The notes: generated by a model not told the origin, from the sequence alone. 64,000 nt of DNA from Rhodopseudomonas sp. (GCF_013377015.1 NZ_JACABA010000003.1:62001-126000), one strand, 5' to 3'; positions 36,868 through 48,441 are shown, numbered from the stretch's first letter. Translations and numbers: made by a program.

Positions 36868-38649
36868 TCAGTTTGCCTGACGGCGCAGGAACGCCGGGAT
36901 GTCGAGATGGTCGTCACCCTGTGGCGCAGGTGCAACAGGTGCTGGCCGGCCATGGGCGTCCAACCCCTGCGGCGCTGGACGTCGCGCGTATTCGGATACC
37001 GGTTCGTTCGATGACATTTGCTCGGCGACGCTGCGCTGCGGTTTACGCTCCGGCAGCGGCGGCAATGGCGACATCGCCGGACCTGAGGCGCGGGCGGCGA
37101 TCGGCGGCTCAGCTTCCTCGTCACGGCGGCCGAGGCCGACATTGGCGAGACGCTGCAACAGCGACATTCGGGTCTTCTGCGGATGGTCCTCTTCGACGTC
37201 GCCGCGCGCCTGCCGAATCTCGTTTTGCGCCGGCACCGGCAGTTCGTCGAACCGCGGCATCCTTGGCGTCCGCAACGGAGCGCGCTCGGCGGCTTGCGGA
37301 ATAAATGATTCCGGCGCCGGCTCCTCGGCTGCGATCCGGGCGGGTTCGATTTCCGGGAACAGCGAGGGCTTCTGGGCAATCGGACGGACGGTTACGTCGC
37401 CATAGGAGGCCTGCTGGACCGGCTGCTGCGCCGACTCCTGAATCGGCGCATCGGAGCCGACCGCGGCGGCAATCGCCGCCAGCGCGGCGCGCTCGATGTT
37501 GCTGGACGGCGCCCGCGGCGCCCCCGCCGATGCAGCTTGCACCGGGCGCGTGGCGGCGGCAGCGGCCTCAGCGGCGCGCTGGTTGTCGGCGCGCAGCTTG
37601 GCGGTAAGTTCGGCGAGACGGCTGTCAGGACCCGACGAGATCGCGATCGGAGCGGCGGTCGGCGCCGCGGCGCGCGCGAGTTGCGCCTGCTCGATTCCGG
37701 TGGCGACCACCGAAACCCGGATCACGCCATCAAGCGATTCATCGAAGGTGGCGCCGACGATGATGTTGGCGTCCTGGTCGACCTCCTCACGGATTCGGGT
37801 GGCGGCTTCATCAACCTCGAACAGCGTCAGATCCTTGCCGCCGGTGATCGAGATCAGAAGGCCGCGGGCGCCCTTCATCGAGGAATCGTCGATCAGGGGG
37901 TTGGCGATCGCGGCTTCGGCGGCGGTCAACGCGCGCTTCTCGCCGGAGGCCTCGCCGGTGCCCATCATCGCCTTGCCCATCTCCTTCATCACGGCGCGGA
38001 CGTCGGCGAAGTCGAGATTGATCAGGCCTTCCTTGACCATCAGGTCGGTGATGCAGGCGACGCCCGAATACAGCACCTGGTCGGCCATCGCGAAGGCGTC
38101 GGCGAAGGTGGTCTTTTCGTTGGCGACCCGGAACAGGTTCTGGTTCGGAATGATCAGCAGCGTGTCGACCACCTTGTGCAGCTCGGTGATCCCGGACTCC
38201 GCGGTGCGCATCCGGCGCTGGCCTTCGAAGTGGAACGGCTTGGTCACCACGCCGACGGTGAGGATGCCCATCTCGCGGGCGGCCTTGGCGATTACCGGCG
38301 CGGCGCCGGTTCCGGTGCCGCCGCCCATCCCGGCGGTGACGAACACCATGTTGGCGCCGGTCAGATGGTCGCGGATTTCGTCGATCACTTCTTGCGCCGC
38401 GGCGGCGCCGACGTCGGGCTGCGAACCGGCGCCGAGGCCCTGGGTGACCTGGGTGCCCATCTGGATCAGGCGCTGAGCCTTCGACATCGTCAGCGCCTGC
38501 GCGTCGGTATTGGCAACGACGAAATCCACCCCCTGAAGTCCGGCGGTGATCATGTTGTTGACGGCGTTGCCGCCAGCTCCGCCGACGCCGAACACGGTGA
38601 TCCGGGGCCGCAGCTCGCGAATGTCAGGGACGTTGAGATTGATGGTCAT
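36868..38649 (-). CDS. ftsZ: Cell division protein FtsZ
   Basis: The 593-residue tubulin-like GTPase forms the division ring. The GTPase core starts [20 protein letters not shown] and contains the tubulin signature GGGTGTG (109-115). Residues past about 320 form a long Pro/Ala/Glu-rich linker of more than 200 residues, typical of alphaproteobacteria, ending in the conserved tail [11 protein letters not shown] that binds FtsA. The ATG at 38649 follows GAGAGG; a longer frame to 38736 is not conserved. It is the last gene before a terminator, 93 bp after ftsA. Confidence 0.97.
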   Translation of the reverse strand: MTINLNVPDIRELRPRITVFGVGGAGGNAVNNMITAGLQGVDFVVANTDAQALTMSKAQRLIQMGTQVTQGLGAGSQPDVGAAAAQEVIDEIRDHLTGANMVFVTAGMGGGTGTGAAPVIAKAAREMGILTVGVVTKPFHFEGQRRMRTAESGITELHKVVDTLLIIPNQNLFRVANEKTTFADAFAMADQVLYSGVACITDLMVKEGLINLDFADVRAVMKEMGKAMMGTGEASGEKRALTAAEAAIANPLIDDSSMKGARGLLISITGGKDLTLFEVDEAATRIREEVDQDANIIVGATFDESLDGVIRVSVVATGIEQAQLARAAAPTAAPIAISSGPDSRLAELTAKLRADNQRAAEAAAAATRPVQAASAGAPRAPSSNIERAALAAIAAAVGSDAPIQESAQQPVQQASYGDVTVRPIAQKPSLFPEIEPARIAAEEPAPESFIPQAAERAPLRTPRMPRFDELPVPAQNEIRQARGDVEEDHPQKTRMSLLQRLANVGLGRRDEEAEPPIAARASGPAMSPLPPLPERKPQRSVAEQMSSNEPVSEYARRPAPQGLDAHGRPAPVAPAPQGDDHLDIPAFLRRQAN

Positions 38650-38742
38650 GGTTGCCTCTCGATTACGCGCGCGTTGGTTCGTGATGCCCCCGGCCTGCCG
38701 CCGGGAAAGCTGATGGAATGGGAATAGGTTGGACAAGATTCA

Positions 38743-40065
38743 TCAAAAGCCCTCACGCAGCCAGCGGCCGACCTTGCCGAAATAGCCCGGCCTCGCCGCT
38801 CTGGCGTGCCGGCTATGCCGCGGTTCGACGTGTTCGAGATGGGCGTATTGCGGGTAGACCAGCAGGCCGGACGGCACCGCGAAGGACGCGCTCTTGGCCT
38901 CGTTGGGCATTCTACTGAAACCGAGCGGACGGCCGACCCGAACCGGGCGGCCGAGAATCTGGGTTGCCAATTCGGGGATACCGGTGAGCTGTGATGCGCC
39001 GCCGCTCAGCACCACCCTCGCCCGGGGCTCTGCCGCAAACGGCGAATCAGCCAGCCGGTCCCTGACCATTTCAAAAATCTCCTCGGCACGGTGCCGAATG
39101 ATGTTCGCGATCGTGGCCCGGGAGATAATCTGCGGGTCGTCCCGCTCATTGTCCCCGGCGGTGGGGATCGACATCAATTCGCGCGCATCGGAACCACCGG
39201 TTAGCACCGTGCCATATAACGTCTTGATTCGCTCGGCATCCGCGATGCAAGCCCCCAGACCGCGCGCCAAATCCATGGTGATATGCTGACCGCCGACCGC
39301 AAAGCCGCTGGCATGAACGAACCGGCCGGCCGAATAGATCGCGATTGTCGTTGTTCCTGCGCCCATTTCCACGACCGCGGCGCCGAGATCGGCCTCGTCG
39401 TCGGTCAACACCGACAGACCTGCGACATATGGACTCGCCGCCATCGCTTCGACGTTGAGGTGGCAGCGTTCGACGACCAGCATCAGGTTCTTGGCGGCGG
39501 TGGCGTCGGCGGTGACGACATTCATGTCGACGCCGAACTGACGCGCGACCATGCCGCGGGGATCGCGAATGCCCTTCACGCCGTCGAGCGTGTAGCTGAC
39601 CGGCAGCGCGTGCAGCACGGTCCGGCCCGGGCCGGTAGCGTGATTCATTCCGGTGCTGGTGACCCGGGCGACATCGTCGGCGGTCACAGCGCCGCCCTTG
39701 ATGTCGGCGGACGCTTCGATCAACTGGCCCTGTAGCCGGCCGGCAGAGACCGACAGCAGCACCGATTCGACCCGAACCCGCGCCATCCGTTCGGCCAGCG
39801 CCACGGCGTGACGAACGGCGTGCTCGCAATCGGCCAGATCGACCACCGCGCCGGCCTTGACGCCCCGCGACTGGATCTGGCTGTAGCCGACCATTTCGAC
39901 GGCGTGGCTGCGTCCGCGCAGTGCGTCGCTCGGCGGGCAAGGTTTCAACCGCGCAATCATGCAGGCGATCTTGCTGGTGCCGATGTCGAGCGACGCCACC
40001 AGCGCCGTGCGGTGCGGCGCCATCGGTCTTGTCTTCGGGGTCTGATTGCGATCGAAGCCGGTCAA
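38743..40065 (-). CDS. ftsA: Cell division protein FtsA
   Basis: The 440-residue actin-like protein anchors FtsZ to the membrane. Visible actin-fold blocks are VASLDIGTSKIACMIA (phosphate 1), AAVVEMGAGTTTIAIYSAG (phosphate 2), VGGQHITMDLARGL and VVLSGGASQLTGI (adenosine). The C-terminus FGKVGRWLREGF is the amphipathic membrane-targeting helix. The start is a rare TTG at 40065 that overlaps the ftsQ stop (TTGA), giving tight coupling; an ATG at 40023 is the alternative. Confidence 0.95.
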   Translation of the reverse strand: MTGFDRNQTPKTRPMAPHRTALVASLDIGTSKIACMIARLKPCPPSDALRGRSHAVEMVGYSQIQSRGVKAGAVVDLADCEHAVRHAVALAERMARVRVESVLLSVSAGRLQGQLIEASADIKGGAVTADDVARVTSTGMNHATGPGRTVLHALPVSYTLDGVKGIRDPRGMVARQFGVDMNVVTADATAAKNLMLVVERCHLNVEAMAASPYVAGLSVLTDDEADLGAAVVEMGAGTTTIAIYSAGRFVHASGFAVGGQHITMDLARGLGACIADAERIKTLYGTVLTGGSDARELMSIPTAGDNERDDPQIISRATIANIIRHRAEEIFEMVRDRLADSPFAAEPRARVVLSGGASQLTGIPELATQILGRPVRVGRPLGFSRMPNEAKSASFAVPSGLLVYPQYAHLEHVEPRHSRHARAARPGYFGKVGRWLREGF

Positions 40066-41054
40066 GCGTCACCAGCCTTCTTCTTGGTCTTCTTGTCTTT
40101 GAACAATTCTTCGCGCGCCTTGGCGGTGTCCTCGGACAGCCGTACCGTCAGCCGGTCCGGCAGTCGCATATCGACCGCGACGATATCGCGCGAGAACAGC
40201 CGGTCTTCATCGTCGAGCCGCGTCAACGTCGCCAGCGCGTTGCCGACGTCATGTTCCGGCAGCTTGATGTCGAGGCCGTTCTTCAGCCGCAGATTCCAGC
40301 GCCGCTCGCCGACCAGAATCGCGGCCCGGGTGATCGAGGATACCTGCGGATACTGTGCCAGCAGTGCGAGGAAATCCTTAGCCCTGGTGCCGGCGCCATT
40401 GCCCACTACCAGCGGCAGCGAAATGAAGCGCCGCGCCACATAGGGTTCCAGCACCGCGCCGTCGTCGGCGATCACCGACAGCCGGCCGTCGAGCTGCAAA
40501 CGTGCGAATGCCGAGCGCTCGGTAATGTCGATCTGCAGTTGACCGGGATAGAGCTTCAGCACTGTCGCTTCGGCGATCCAGGGATTAGCTTTCAGCTTGT
40601 CGCGGACCACGGCGGCGTCGAGAAACAGCAGCGAGGAACGGCCGTTGACGCCGCCGATCGCCAGGATCTCGTCCTGAGTCAGTTGCTTGCGGCCGGCGAT
40701 CGCGACGTTGACGATGCGGAATCCGACCACATTGGCGACCGCGTTGCGGGCGTCGCTGAGCGCCTCGATCACCTCACCGAGGTGCCCGCCCTTGACCACG
40801 CCGAGTCCGGCGCTGCCGATCAGGATCAGCACGGTCGCCGCGACGCCGACCCGGCGCGGGACATATTTCTCCACGAAAGCGGTCAGACGATCAGCATCTT
40901 CGGGGCGCTTGACCGGGACCGCTGCGCTGGCTCGACGCGGGGCCGCAAGACGTTCGCGCAACAATATCGCCGCGCCGATCGCGGCAGCTCTCAACAGGTC
41001 AGCCCGAAGCCTCAGCAGTCTCAGCGACCGAGCGAGGCGTCCTCCACCATCCAT
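40062..41054 (-). CDS. ftsQ: Cell division protein FtsQ
   Basis: The 330-residue bitopic protein has a basic cytoplasmic N-terminus (about 70 residues), one membrane helix (GVAATVLILIGSAGLGVVKGG), a POTRA domain (FRIVNVAIAGRKQLTQDEILA ... VLKLYPGQLQIDITERSAFA) and the FtsQ beta domain ending in KKTKKKAGDA. It scaffolds the divisome. Its start lies inside ddl (34-bp overlap) and its stop overlaps ftsA. Confidence 0.95.
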   Translation of the reverse strand: MDGGGRLARSLRLLRLRADLLRAAAIGAAILLRERLAAPRRASAAVPVKRPEDADRLTAFVEKYVPRRVGVAATVLILIGSAGLGVVKGGHLGEVIEALSDARNAVANVVGFRIVNVAIAGRKQLTQDEILAIGGVNGRSSLLFLDAAVVRDKLKANPWIAEATVLKLYPGQLQIDITERSAFARLQLDGRLSVIADDGAVLEPYVARRFISLPLVVGNGAGTRAKDFLALLAQYPQVSSITRAAILVGERRWNLRLKNGLDIKLPEHDVGNALATLTRLDDEDRLFSRDIVAVDMRLPDRLTVRLSEDTAKAREELFKDKKTKKKAGDA

Positions 41055-41944
41055 TGCACGAGCTCGTCAAATGTTATGCCCGCATCCGCTGCGAGCTCTG
41101 GCACAAGTGACGTCTCGGTCATGCCGGGTTGGGTGTTGACCTCGAGGCAGATGAGGCCACCAGTTCCCTCGATGCGGTCGTCGTAACGGAAATCCGCACG
41201 GCTTACGCCCCGGCAGCCGAGCGCCACATGCGCCGCCAGCGTTAACCTTCGGACTTCCTGGTAAACAAATGGTAAAATAGCTGCGGGCAGGATGTGTTTT
41301 GATGCGCCTTTCGAATACTTTGCCTCGTAATCGTAAAATCGCACCGTTGGCACGATCTCGATTACCCCGGTCGGCTCGCCCTTGACCACCGCGCAGGTCA
41401 ATTCCTTGCCGGCGATGTATTTTTCAACCAGCAGCCGGTCGCCATGGGGCCAGTCGTCGCGAAACAGCTCCTGCGGCGGGTGGGCATGGTCCTCGGTGAC
41501 GATGAATACGCCGACGCTGGAACCGTCGGCCACCGGCTTGATCACATAGGGCGGCGCCATGGCGTGGCCTTTCGCCACTTCGGCGCGCGACAGTGTCAGC
41601 CCCGTCGCCACCGGGATCCCGGCGGCCGTCATCACCGTCTTTGCCAGATCCTTCTGCATCGCCAGCGCCGACGCCAGTACCCCGGAGTGGGTGTAGGGGA
41701 TCCCGATTGTCTCCAGCACGCCCTGGATGGTGCCGTCCTCGCCCGGGCGGCCATGCAGCATCATCAACGCCAGGTCGGGCTTGAGCCGATCGAGCACGGT
41801 TGCAATATCGCGCCCGACATCGATGCGCGACACCTGATAGCCGCGTCGCTCCAGCGCGTCAGCGCAGGACTGCCCCGAGCGCAAGCTGACCTCCCGCTCG
41901 GACGACCAGCCTCCAAGCAGAACCGCGACGTGCTTGCGTTTTGT
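41021..41944 (-). CDS. ddl: D-alanine--D-alanine ligase
   Basis: The 307-residue ATP-grasp enzyme makes D-Ala-D-Ala for the peptidoglycan stem. It shows VAVLLGGWSSEREVSLRSG, LHGRPGEDGTIQGVLE, YVIKPVADGSSVGV, DFRYDD and ICLEVNTQPGMTETSLVPE with the metal ligands. The GTG at 41944 with GAGGA six bases upstream is preferred; an ATG six codons earlier (41962) lacks a ribosome site. It overlaps ftsQ. Confidence 0.95.
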   Translation of the reverse strand, partial: TKRKHVAVLLGGWSSEREVSLRSGQSCADALERRGYQVSRIDVGRDIATVLDRLKPDLALMMLHGRPGEDGTIQGVLETIGIPYTHSGVLASALAMQKDLAKTVMTAAGIPVATGLTLSRAEVAKGHAMAPPYVIKPVADGSSVGVFIVTEDHAHPPQELFRDDWPHGDRLLVEKYIAGKELTCAVVKGEPTGVIEIVPTVRFYDYEAKYSKGASKHILPAAILPFVYQEVRRLTLAAHVALGCRGVSRADFRYDDRIEGTGGLICLEVNTQPGMTETSLVPELAADAGITFDELVQWMVEDASLGR

Positions 41945-42042
41945 CACCTGATGTCCTCGCATTGTCGCGGGTCGATGTGATGGCTGCGAAACGCCGCGCC
42001 CGCGCTGAGATTCGTCGATTTATCTGATTCGGAGAAGCCGGC

Positions 42043-43398
42043 TTACGCCTGAACTGGTGCCCGCCGCAGGCAAGCCAGGCCCCAGCCGAGCAGGATCACG
42101 ATCGCCGGCGTGGTGAGGCCGATCACCCGCAGCGGCTGCCACACCTCCACCTCGGTGGCGATCATGCCGAACCACGCCATCGCCGACCAGGCAAACAGCG
42201 CCGGCAGCAACGCCACGCGGCCGCTGCGGCGCCAGGCGTCGAGCTGGATCACCGCCAACAACGGCGCGGCGAATGCCACGTAGTTCGGCTGCGACACCGA
42301 CAGCATCACCGGCAGCGCTGCGCACAGGATGGCGCCGGCGATCAGCAACGGTTCGGACGGCTCCGGTTGCGGCCCGCGCAGCCGCCAGAACCGGCCATGG
42401 CCGACGATCAGCACCGCGCCGAGCAGCACCGCGTCTGCTGCGATCTGTCCCGCGGTGGCCCAGGGCGGCAGCGACGCCGCGTCCGGCAAACCGCCGGCGC
42501 CGATCCGCGCCAGCATCGCGCCGATGCTGAGCATATCGTAGGAGGTGAAGGTGATCTCGGCGGCGATTTTTGGGTTCGGCGCGCCGCCCAGGATGCCGCT
42601 GAGGTGATCGGTCCACAGCGCCGTATAGAGCTGCACGACCGCGGTCGTGCCGAGGCACAGCGCCGGCACCGCGATCAGGAACACCAAGCCGAAGCCCGCG
42701 GTGCCAAAGATCGTCTTCCAGTCCCGCCGCAGCAGCGGAATCAGCAGCAGCGCCAGCGGAAAGATCTTGATGGTGAAGCCGATCGCCAAGCAGCACGCGG
42801 CAGCGAAAATCCGGCCGCGGACATAGAGCACCAGGAACGCCACCATCGACAGCAGCACCAGCGCGGTCGGCTGGCCGCGGCCGAGCCCGTCGCCGAAAAA
42901 CGGCAGCAGCGCCAGCAGCGGCCCGAGCCGCAGCAGCCACCAGCCGTTCCAGCGATCCTGGAGCAAGGGCCGCGCCACGCAGCGTTGCAGCGCCCTCGCC
43001 CACAGATCCACCGCCAGCGCCATCGCGACGGCGCCGATGACGTACCAGACCGCGACCGACATCGAAAACGACAGCGCCCAGGCTGGCCGCGCCATCCCCT
43101 CGAGCGGATTGGCAAACAATCCCATCAGCAACGCAAAGGTCGGAGGATAGTGATAGGTCCAGCCGTGATTGTCGGCGACCTGGTAAAGCGGATAGCCGGT
43201 CCAGATCGCCCAGCCGGCGCGGAAGAACACCTGAACATCGCCGAAGCCGTGCACTACCGTGCGCTTCACCACAATCGGTAGGTAGGCAGCGAATATCAAG
43301 GCGATCACGGCGATGATCGCGACTTCGTACCAGTGCAACTGGCGCAGGCGCGGCGAAAATGATCGTTCCAAGTCGCTCAGCTCCGCGTTGACGTGCAA
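42043..43398 (-). CDS. GT87-type membrane glycosyltransferase (DUF2029) inside the division cluster
   Basis: This 451-residue polytopic protein has about ten hydrophobic segments and the GT87-like features VHGFGDVQVFFRAGWAIWTGYPLYQ, YHYPPTFALLMGLF and IGFTIKIFPLALLLIPLL. GT87 relatives (PimE-like) are mannosyltransferases using polyprenyl-phosphate donors; the sugar and acceptor are unknown here. It lies 10 bp after the murB stop and 80 bp before ddl, so it is embedded in the wall-synthesis operon, which is not a usual dcw member. Confidence 0.85.
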   Translation of the reverse strand: MHVNAELSDLERSFSPRLRQLHWYEVAIIAVIALIFAAYLPIVVKRTVVHGFGDVQVFFRAGWAIWTGYPLYQVADNHGWTYHYPPTFALLMGLFANPLEGMARPAWALSFSMSVAVWYVIGAVAMALAVDLWARALQRCVARPLLQDRWNGWWLLRLGPLLALLPFFGDGLGRGQPTALVLLSMVAFLVLYVRGRIFAAACCLAIGFTIKIFPLALLLIPLLRRDWKTIFGTAGFGLVFLIAVPALCLGTTAVVQLYTALWTDHLSGILGGAPNPKIAAEITFTSYDMLSIGAMLARIGAGGLPDAASLPPWATAGQIAADAVLLGAVLIVGHGRFWRLRGPQPEPSEPLLIAGAILCAALPVMLSVSQPNYVAFAAPLLAVIQLDAWRRSGRVALLPALFAWSAMAWFGMIATEVEVWQPLRVIGLTTPAIVILLGWGLACLRRAPVQA

Positions 43399-43408
43399 AC
43401 CGTTCGGA

Positions 43409-44338
43409 TCAACGCGGCGGCGCGGCGATCCCGATCCGCTTGATCTCCCAGACCAGCTCGATGCCGGACTGTTGCAGCACCCGCGCCCGCACGGTCTCGC
43501 CCAGCGCCTCGATGTCGCTCGCCGTCGCCTCGCCGGTGTTGATCAGGAAATTGCAGTGCAGCTCCGACACCTGGGCGCCACCGACGCGCAGGCCGCGGCA
43601 GCCGGCTTCGTCGATCAGTTTCCAGGCGCTGTGGCCGGGCGGGTTCTTGAAGGTCGAGCCGCCGGTCTTGTCCCGGATCGGCTGCGCCGTCTCGCGATGG
43701 CGCTGCACCTCATCCATCCTGGCGCGGATCGCCTCGGGCGTGGCGATCGCCCCGCGCAGCGTCACCGCGGTGAAGACGATCGACGGCTCGACGCCGCTGC
43801 TGCGATAGGACAGCCGCATGCCGGTGTTGCTGAACACGTTCAGCGCGCCGTCGCGGCCGATGCCGGTGGTTTCCACCAGCACATCCTTGATCTCGCCGCC
43901 ATTGGCGCCGGCGTTCATTCGTAGCGCACCGCCGATGGTGCCGGGAATGCCATGCAGGAATTCCAGTCCGCCGATCCCGGCCGCCGCCGCCGTCTCGGCG
44001 ACGCGCTTGTCGAGCGCGGCGGCGCCGGCATGTATCACATCGTCTTCGGCGCGGGTGTCGCCGAAGCCGCGCGCACCGAGCCGGATGACGACGCCCGCGA
44101 TGCCGCCGTCTCGCACGATCAGGTTGGAGCCGACGCCGACAGTGGTGACCGGAATGTCGGGCGGCAGCCGGGAGAGAAAATACGCCAGATCGTCCGCGTC
44201 GACCGGCGTGAACAGCGCCTGCGCCGGCCCCCCGACACGGAACCAGGTCAGCGGCGCCAGCGGTTCATTGGCCAGCAGCCGTCCGCGCAGCTGCGGCATC
44301 GCGGCGTGCAGCTCCGGCGTGATGTCGGGGAAGCTCAT
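43409..44338 (-). CDS. murB: UDP-N-acetylenolpyruvoylglucosamine reductase
   Basis: The 309-residue flavoenzyme reduces UDP-GlcNAc-enolpyruvate to UDP-MurNAc. It has [57 protein letters not shown] and [21 protein letters not shown], typical of type II MurB. The ATG at 44338 is two bases from the murC stop (TAATCATGA). The long upstream extension belongs to murC in another frame. Confidence 0.95.
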   Translation of the reverse strand: MSFPDITPELHAAMPQLRGRLLANEPLAPLTWFRVGGPAQALFTPVDADDLAYFLSRLPPDIPVTTVGVGSNLIVRDGGIAGVVIRLGARGFGDTRAEDDVIHAGAAALDKRVAETAAAAGIGGLEFLHGIPGTIGGALRMNAGANGGEIKDVLVETTGIGRDGALNVFSNTGMRLSYRSSGVEPSIVFTAVTLRGAIATPEAIRARMDEVQRHRETAQPIRDKTGGSTFKNPPGHSAWKLIDEAGCRGLRVGGAQVSELHCNFLINTGEATASDIEALGETVRARVLQQSGIELVWEIKRIGIAAPPR

Positions 44339-44340
44339 GA

Positions 44341-45744
<1,404 letters not shown>

Positions 45745-45763
45745 CGCCGATTCCTTAAACGTC

Positions 45764-45857
45764 GTCATCCGCGATGGCGGATGGGTGAATTTCCGCGCGG
45801 ACCGTAATTCAGGCAAGCCGCGCGGCCCTTGGATGCCCCGCTTTCGCTAGACATGAC
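45764..45857. repeat. Degenerate MITE-like palindromic repeat between murG and murC
   Basis: The left end GTCATCCGCG and the right end GGATGCCCCGCTTTCGC ... ACATGAC resemble the ends of the intact element at 48291-48388, at a similar spacing (about 94 bp). The arms are eroded. Confidence 0.45.
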
Positions 45858-45882
45858 AAGGCCAAAAACGGCTTGCAGCACG

Positions 45883-46983
45883 CTAAATCCGGGCCACTTT
45901 CGCCACCAGATCGGCCAACCGCTCGGCGGCATCGAGCCGGCCGACGGTGCGGGCGGCGGCGGCCATGGCGATCAGGCGCGCCGGTTCGGCGGCGAGCGCC
46001 GAAATTTCCGCGGCCAGCCGCTCAATGGTGAAGTCTGGTTGCGCGATCCGGAGCGCGCCGCCCGCCTGCATCAGCACGCCGGCATTGGCGAACTGGTCCT
46101 GATCCAGCGCGCCCGGCAGCGGCACCAGGATCGACGGTCGGCCGATCGCGCCGAGTTCGGCCACGGTGCCGGCGCCGGAGCGCGAGATCACCAGATGGCT
46201 GGCCGCGAGCCGCGCCGGCAGGTCGGAAAAGAACGGCGCCAGTTCGGCATCGATGCCGAGCCGGTCATAGACCGCGCGGACCCGCGCCATGTCCTCCTCG
46301 CGCACCTGTTGCACGAGACGGAGCCGGCTCCACAGCGCCGGATCCAGTTGTTCGATCGCGCCGGGCACGATGTCCGCCATCACCCGCGCACCCTGGCTGC
46401 CGCCGACCACCAGCAGCCGCAGCGAGCCGGCCGGATCGGGCGAAGCGTATGGCACCGCAGCGGCGGCGAGGATCGCCGGCCGCATCGGCGTGCCGGTGGT
46501 GGTGGTTTTCGACGCCAGCGCCGGATCGCGATCCAGCACGCCGGGCAGCGAGGTGGCGATCGCGCTGACGTGGCGCGACAGCAGGCGATTGGCGCGGCCC
46601 ATCACAGCGTTGGCGTCGTGAATCACGGTGGCGATGCCGACGGCGCGCGCCGCCAACAGCGGCGGCAGCGTCGGATAGCCGCCGAAGCCGACCACGGCGG
46701 CGGGCCGCAGTTTCCGCATCAGATTGAGCGCCACAAGGGTGCCGGCGCCGAGCAGCAGGCCGGTGCGCGCCAACGACCATGGCGAGCGTCCGCGCACCGT
46801 CTCGCTCGGCACCACGTCGATCATCTCGCTGGAAAACAACCCGCTGTATTTCATGGCCCGGGAATCGGTCACCAGCCGCACCCGCATCCCGCGCGCCATC
46901 AGCACCACGCCGAGCGCCTCGGCCGGAAACAGATGTCCGCCGGTGCCGCCCGCCGCGAGCAGGATCAGGGGTGCCGCGCTCAT
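45883..46983 (-). CDS. murG: Undecaprenyldiphospho-muramoylpentapeptide beta-N-acetylglucosaminyltransferase
   Basis: The 366-residue peripheral membrane enzyme converts lipid I to lipid II. It shows ILLAAGGTGGHLFPAEAL, VVGFGGYPTLPPLLAAR, LLVVGGSQGARVMADIVP, ISRSGAGTVAELGAIGRPSILVPLP and DQFANAG. The ATG at 46983 lies just after the ftsW stop. Confidence 0.95.
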   Translation of the reverse strand: MSAAPLILLAAGGTGGHLFPAEALGVVLMARGMRVRLVTDSRAMKYSGLFSSEMIDVVPSETVRGRSPWSLARTGLLLGAGTLVALNLMRKLRPAAVVGFGGYPTLPPLLAARAVGIATVIHDANAVMGRANRLLSRHVSAIATSLPGVLDRDPALASKTTTTGTPMRPAILAAAAVPYASPDPAGSLRLLVVGGSQGARVMADIVPGAIEQLDPALWSRLRLVQQVREEDMARVRAVYDRLGIDAELAPFFSDLPARLAASHLVISRSGAGTVAELGAIGRPSILVPLPGALDQDQFANAGVLMQAGGALRIAQPDFTIERLAAEISALAAEPARLIAMAAAARTVGRLDAAERLADLVAKVARI

Positions 46984-46987
46984 GGCG

Positions 46988-48139
46988 TCAGGCAAAGCCG
47001 CGGGCCGCGTCGGCATTGCCGAGCGAGTCGATCTCGGTGCGCGGTCGCTGCCTTGTCAGCGCCAGCATCATGCCGACTCCATAGGCCAGCGAGACCATCG
47101 ACGAACCGCCATAGGAGATGAACGGCAAGGTCATGCCCTTGGCCGGAATCAGCTGCAGATTGACCGACATGTTGATCGCGGCCTGGATCCCGAACAGGAT
47201 CGCCAGACCGGAGGAAGCGAACCGCGAGAACATGTCCTCGGACGCATAGGCCCGCGACAGCGTTCGGATCACGATGAAGGCGAACAACGCCAGCAACGCC
47301 AGGCAGAGAATGATCCCGAACTCCTCGGCGCCGACCGCGAACACGAAGTCGGTGTGGCTGTCCGGCAGGCTGCGCTTGGCGATGCCTTCGCCCGGCCCAA
47401 GCCCGAACCAGCCGCCATTGCTGAAGGCCTCCATCGCGGTATCGACCTGGAAGGTGTCGCCCGAGGCCGGATTCATGAATCGCTTGATCCGCCCGGCGAC
47501 GTGGGGAACGAACAGATAGGCGGCGAACAGCCCGCCCGCGGAGATCCCGGCGAGCCCCAGCGCCCAGATGATCCGCATCCCGGCGATGAAGAACAGCGCG
47601 CCCCACACCATCAGGATCAGCATGGTCTGGCCGAAATCCGGCTCCAACACCAACAGCGACACCAGCGTCATCAGCAGCGCCAGCGCCATCGAGGTCGCCG
47701 GCATTTCCGGCCGCCGCGCCGATTCCGAAAACAGCCACGCCGCCAGCACCACGAAGGCCGGCTTGGCGGATTCCGAGGCCTGGATGTTGACGCCGAGCAG
47801 CGTGATCCAGCGCCGCGAGCCCTTGACCTCCGGCCCGATCAGCAGCGTCGCCAGGATCAGCGCCACCGAGATCGCGAACACGATCAGCGCCGAGCGCCGG
47901 ATCTGTAGCGGCGACAGGAACGACACCGCGATCAGCACGATGAAGGACGGCAGCAGGAACATCACGTGCCGGTTGAAGAAATGAAACGGGTCGAGCCCGA
48001 TCCGGGTCGCCACCGGTGGGCTGGCTGCGAGCGACAGGATCACGCCGCCAAGCATCAGAGCGATCACCGCCGCCAACAGCACGCGGTCCACGGTCCACCA
48101 CCATTCGCTGAACGGCGTGCGTTGTTCACGGGAAATCAT
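46988..48139 (-). CDS. ftsW: Lipid II polymerase FtsW (SEDS family)
   Basis: The 383-residue, roughly ten-helix SEDS protein polymerises septal peptidoglycan with FtsI. Family marks include KGSRRWITLLGVNIQASESAKPAFVVLAAW, DTFQVDTAMEAFSNGGWFGLGPGEG, PDSHTDFVFAVGAEEFG and LPFISYGGSSMVSLAYGVGM. AAGGATCGCCG precedes the ATG at 48139. The longer frame to 48418 runs through a palindromic repeat. Confidence 0.95.
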   Translation of the reverse strand: MISREQRTPFSEWWWTVDRVLLAAVIALMLGGVILSLAASPPVATRIGLDPFHFFNRHVMFLLPSFIVLIAVSFLSPLQIRRSALIVFAISVALILATLLIGPEVKGSRRWITLLGVNIQASESAKPAFVVLAAWLFSESARRPEMPATSMALALLMTLVSLLVLEPDFGQTMLILMVWGALFFIAGMRIIWALGLAGISAGGLFAAYLFVPHVAGRIKRFMNPASGDTFQVDTAMEAFSNGGWFGLGPGEGIAKRSLPDSHTDFVFAVGAEEFGIILCLALLALFAFIVIRTLSRAYASEDMFSRFASSGLAILFGIQAAINMSVNLQLIPAKGMTLPFISYGGSSMVSLAYGVGMMLALTRQRPRTEIDSLGNADAARGFA

Positions 48140-48441
48140 CGGCGATCCTTGGGCAAAGCTCACCCAATTGGTGCGCCATCGTGGTTGCCAAGGAGTTAAC
48201 GAAATCGAAATGGTTTGAAGAAGTTGGGGTGATGTCCTGAACAACTTGCGCAGCACCCGATCGGACGCGGCGCTGCGGGTAGCCCCCACTGTCATCCCCG
48301 CGAAAGCGGGGATCCAGTACGCCGCAGCGCCGCGATTGGCCCATTGCCGCTCTGGAATACTGGGTCGCCCGCTTTCGCGGGCGATGACGGTCGAGGGTGT
48401 GGCGAAGCCAGGCTTCAATTCGTCACGTCACCTGCACAACG
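48140..48441. other. ftsW-murD intergenic region with a palindromic element
   Basis: The only large gap within the cell-wall operon (302 bp) holds a 98-bp MITE-like element (48291-48388) and otherwise nothing recognisable. Confidence 0.55.
48291..48388. repeat. MITE-like palindromic repeat between murD and ftsW
   Basis: The ends GTCATCCCCGCGAAAGCGGG and GTCATCGCCCGCGAAAGCGG (the latter on the minus strand) form imperfect terminal inverted repeats of about 30 bp around a unique centre. Each end is itself a short hairpin. One frame through it reads YWIPAFAGMT, a peptide often seen in mis-annotated rhizobial ORFs. Confidence 0.85.
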
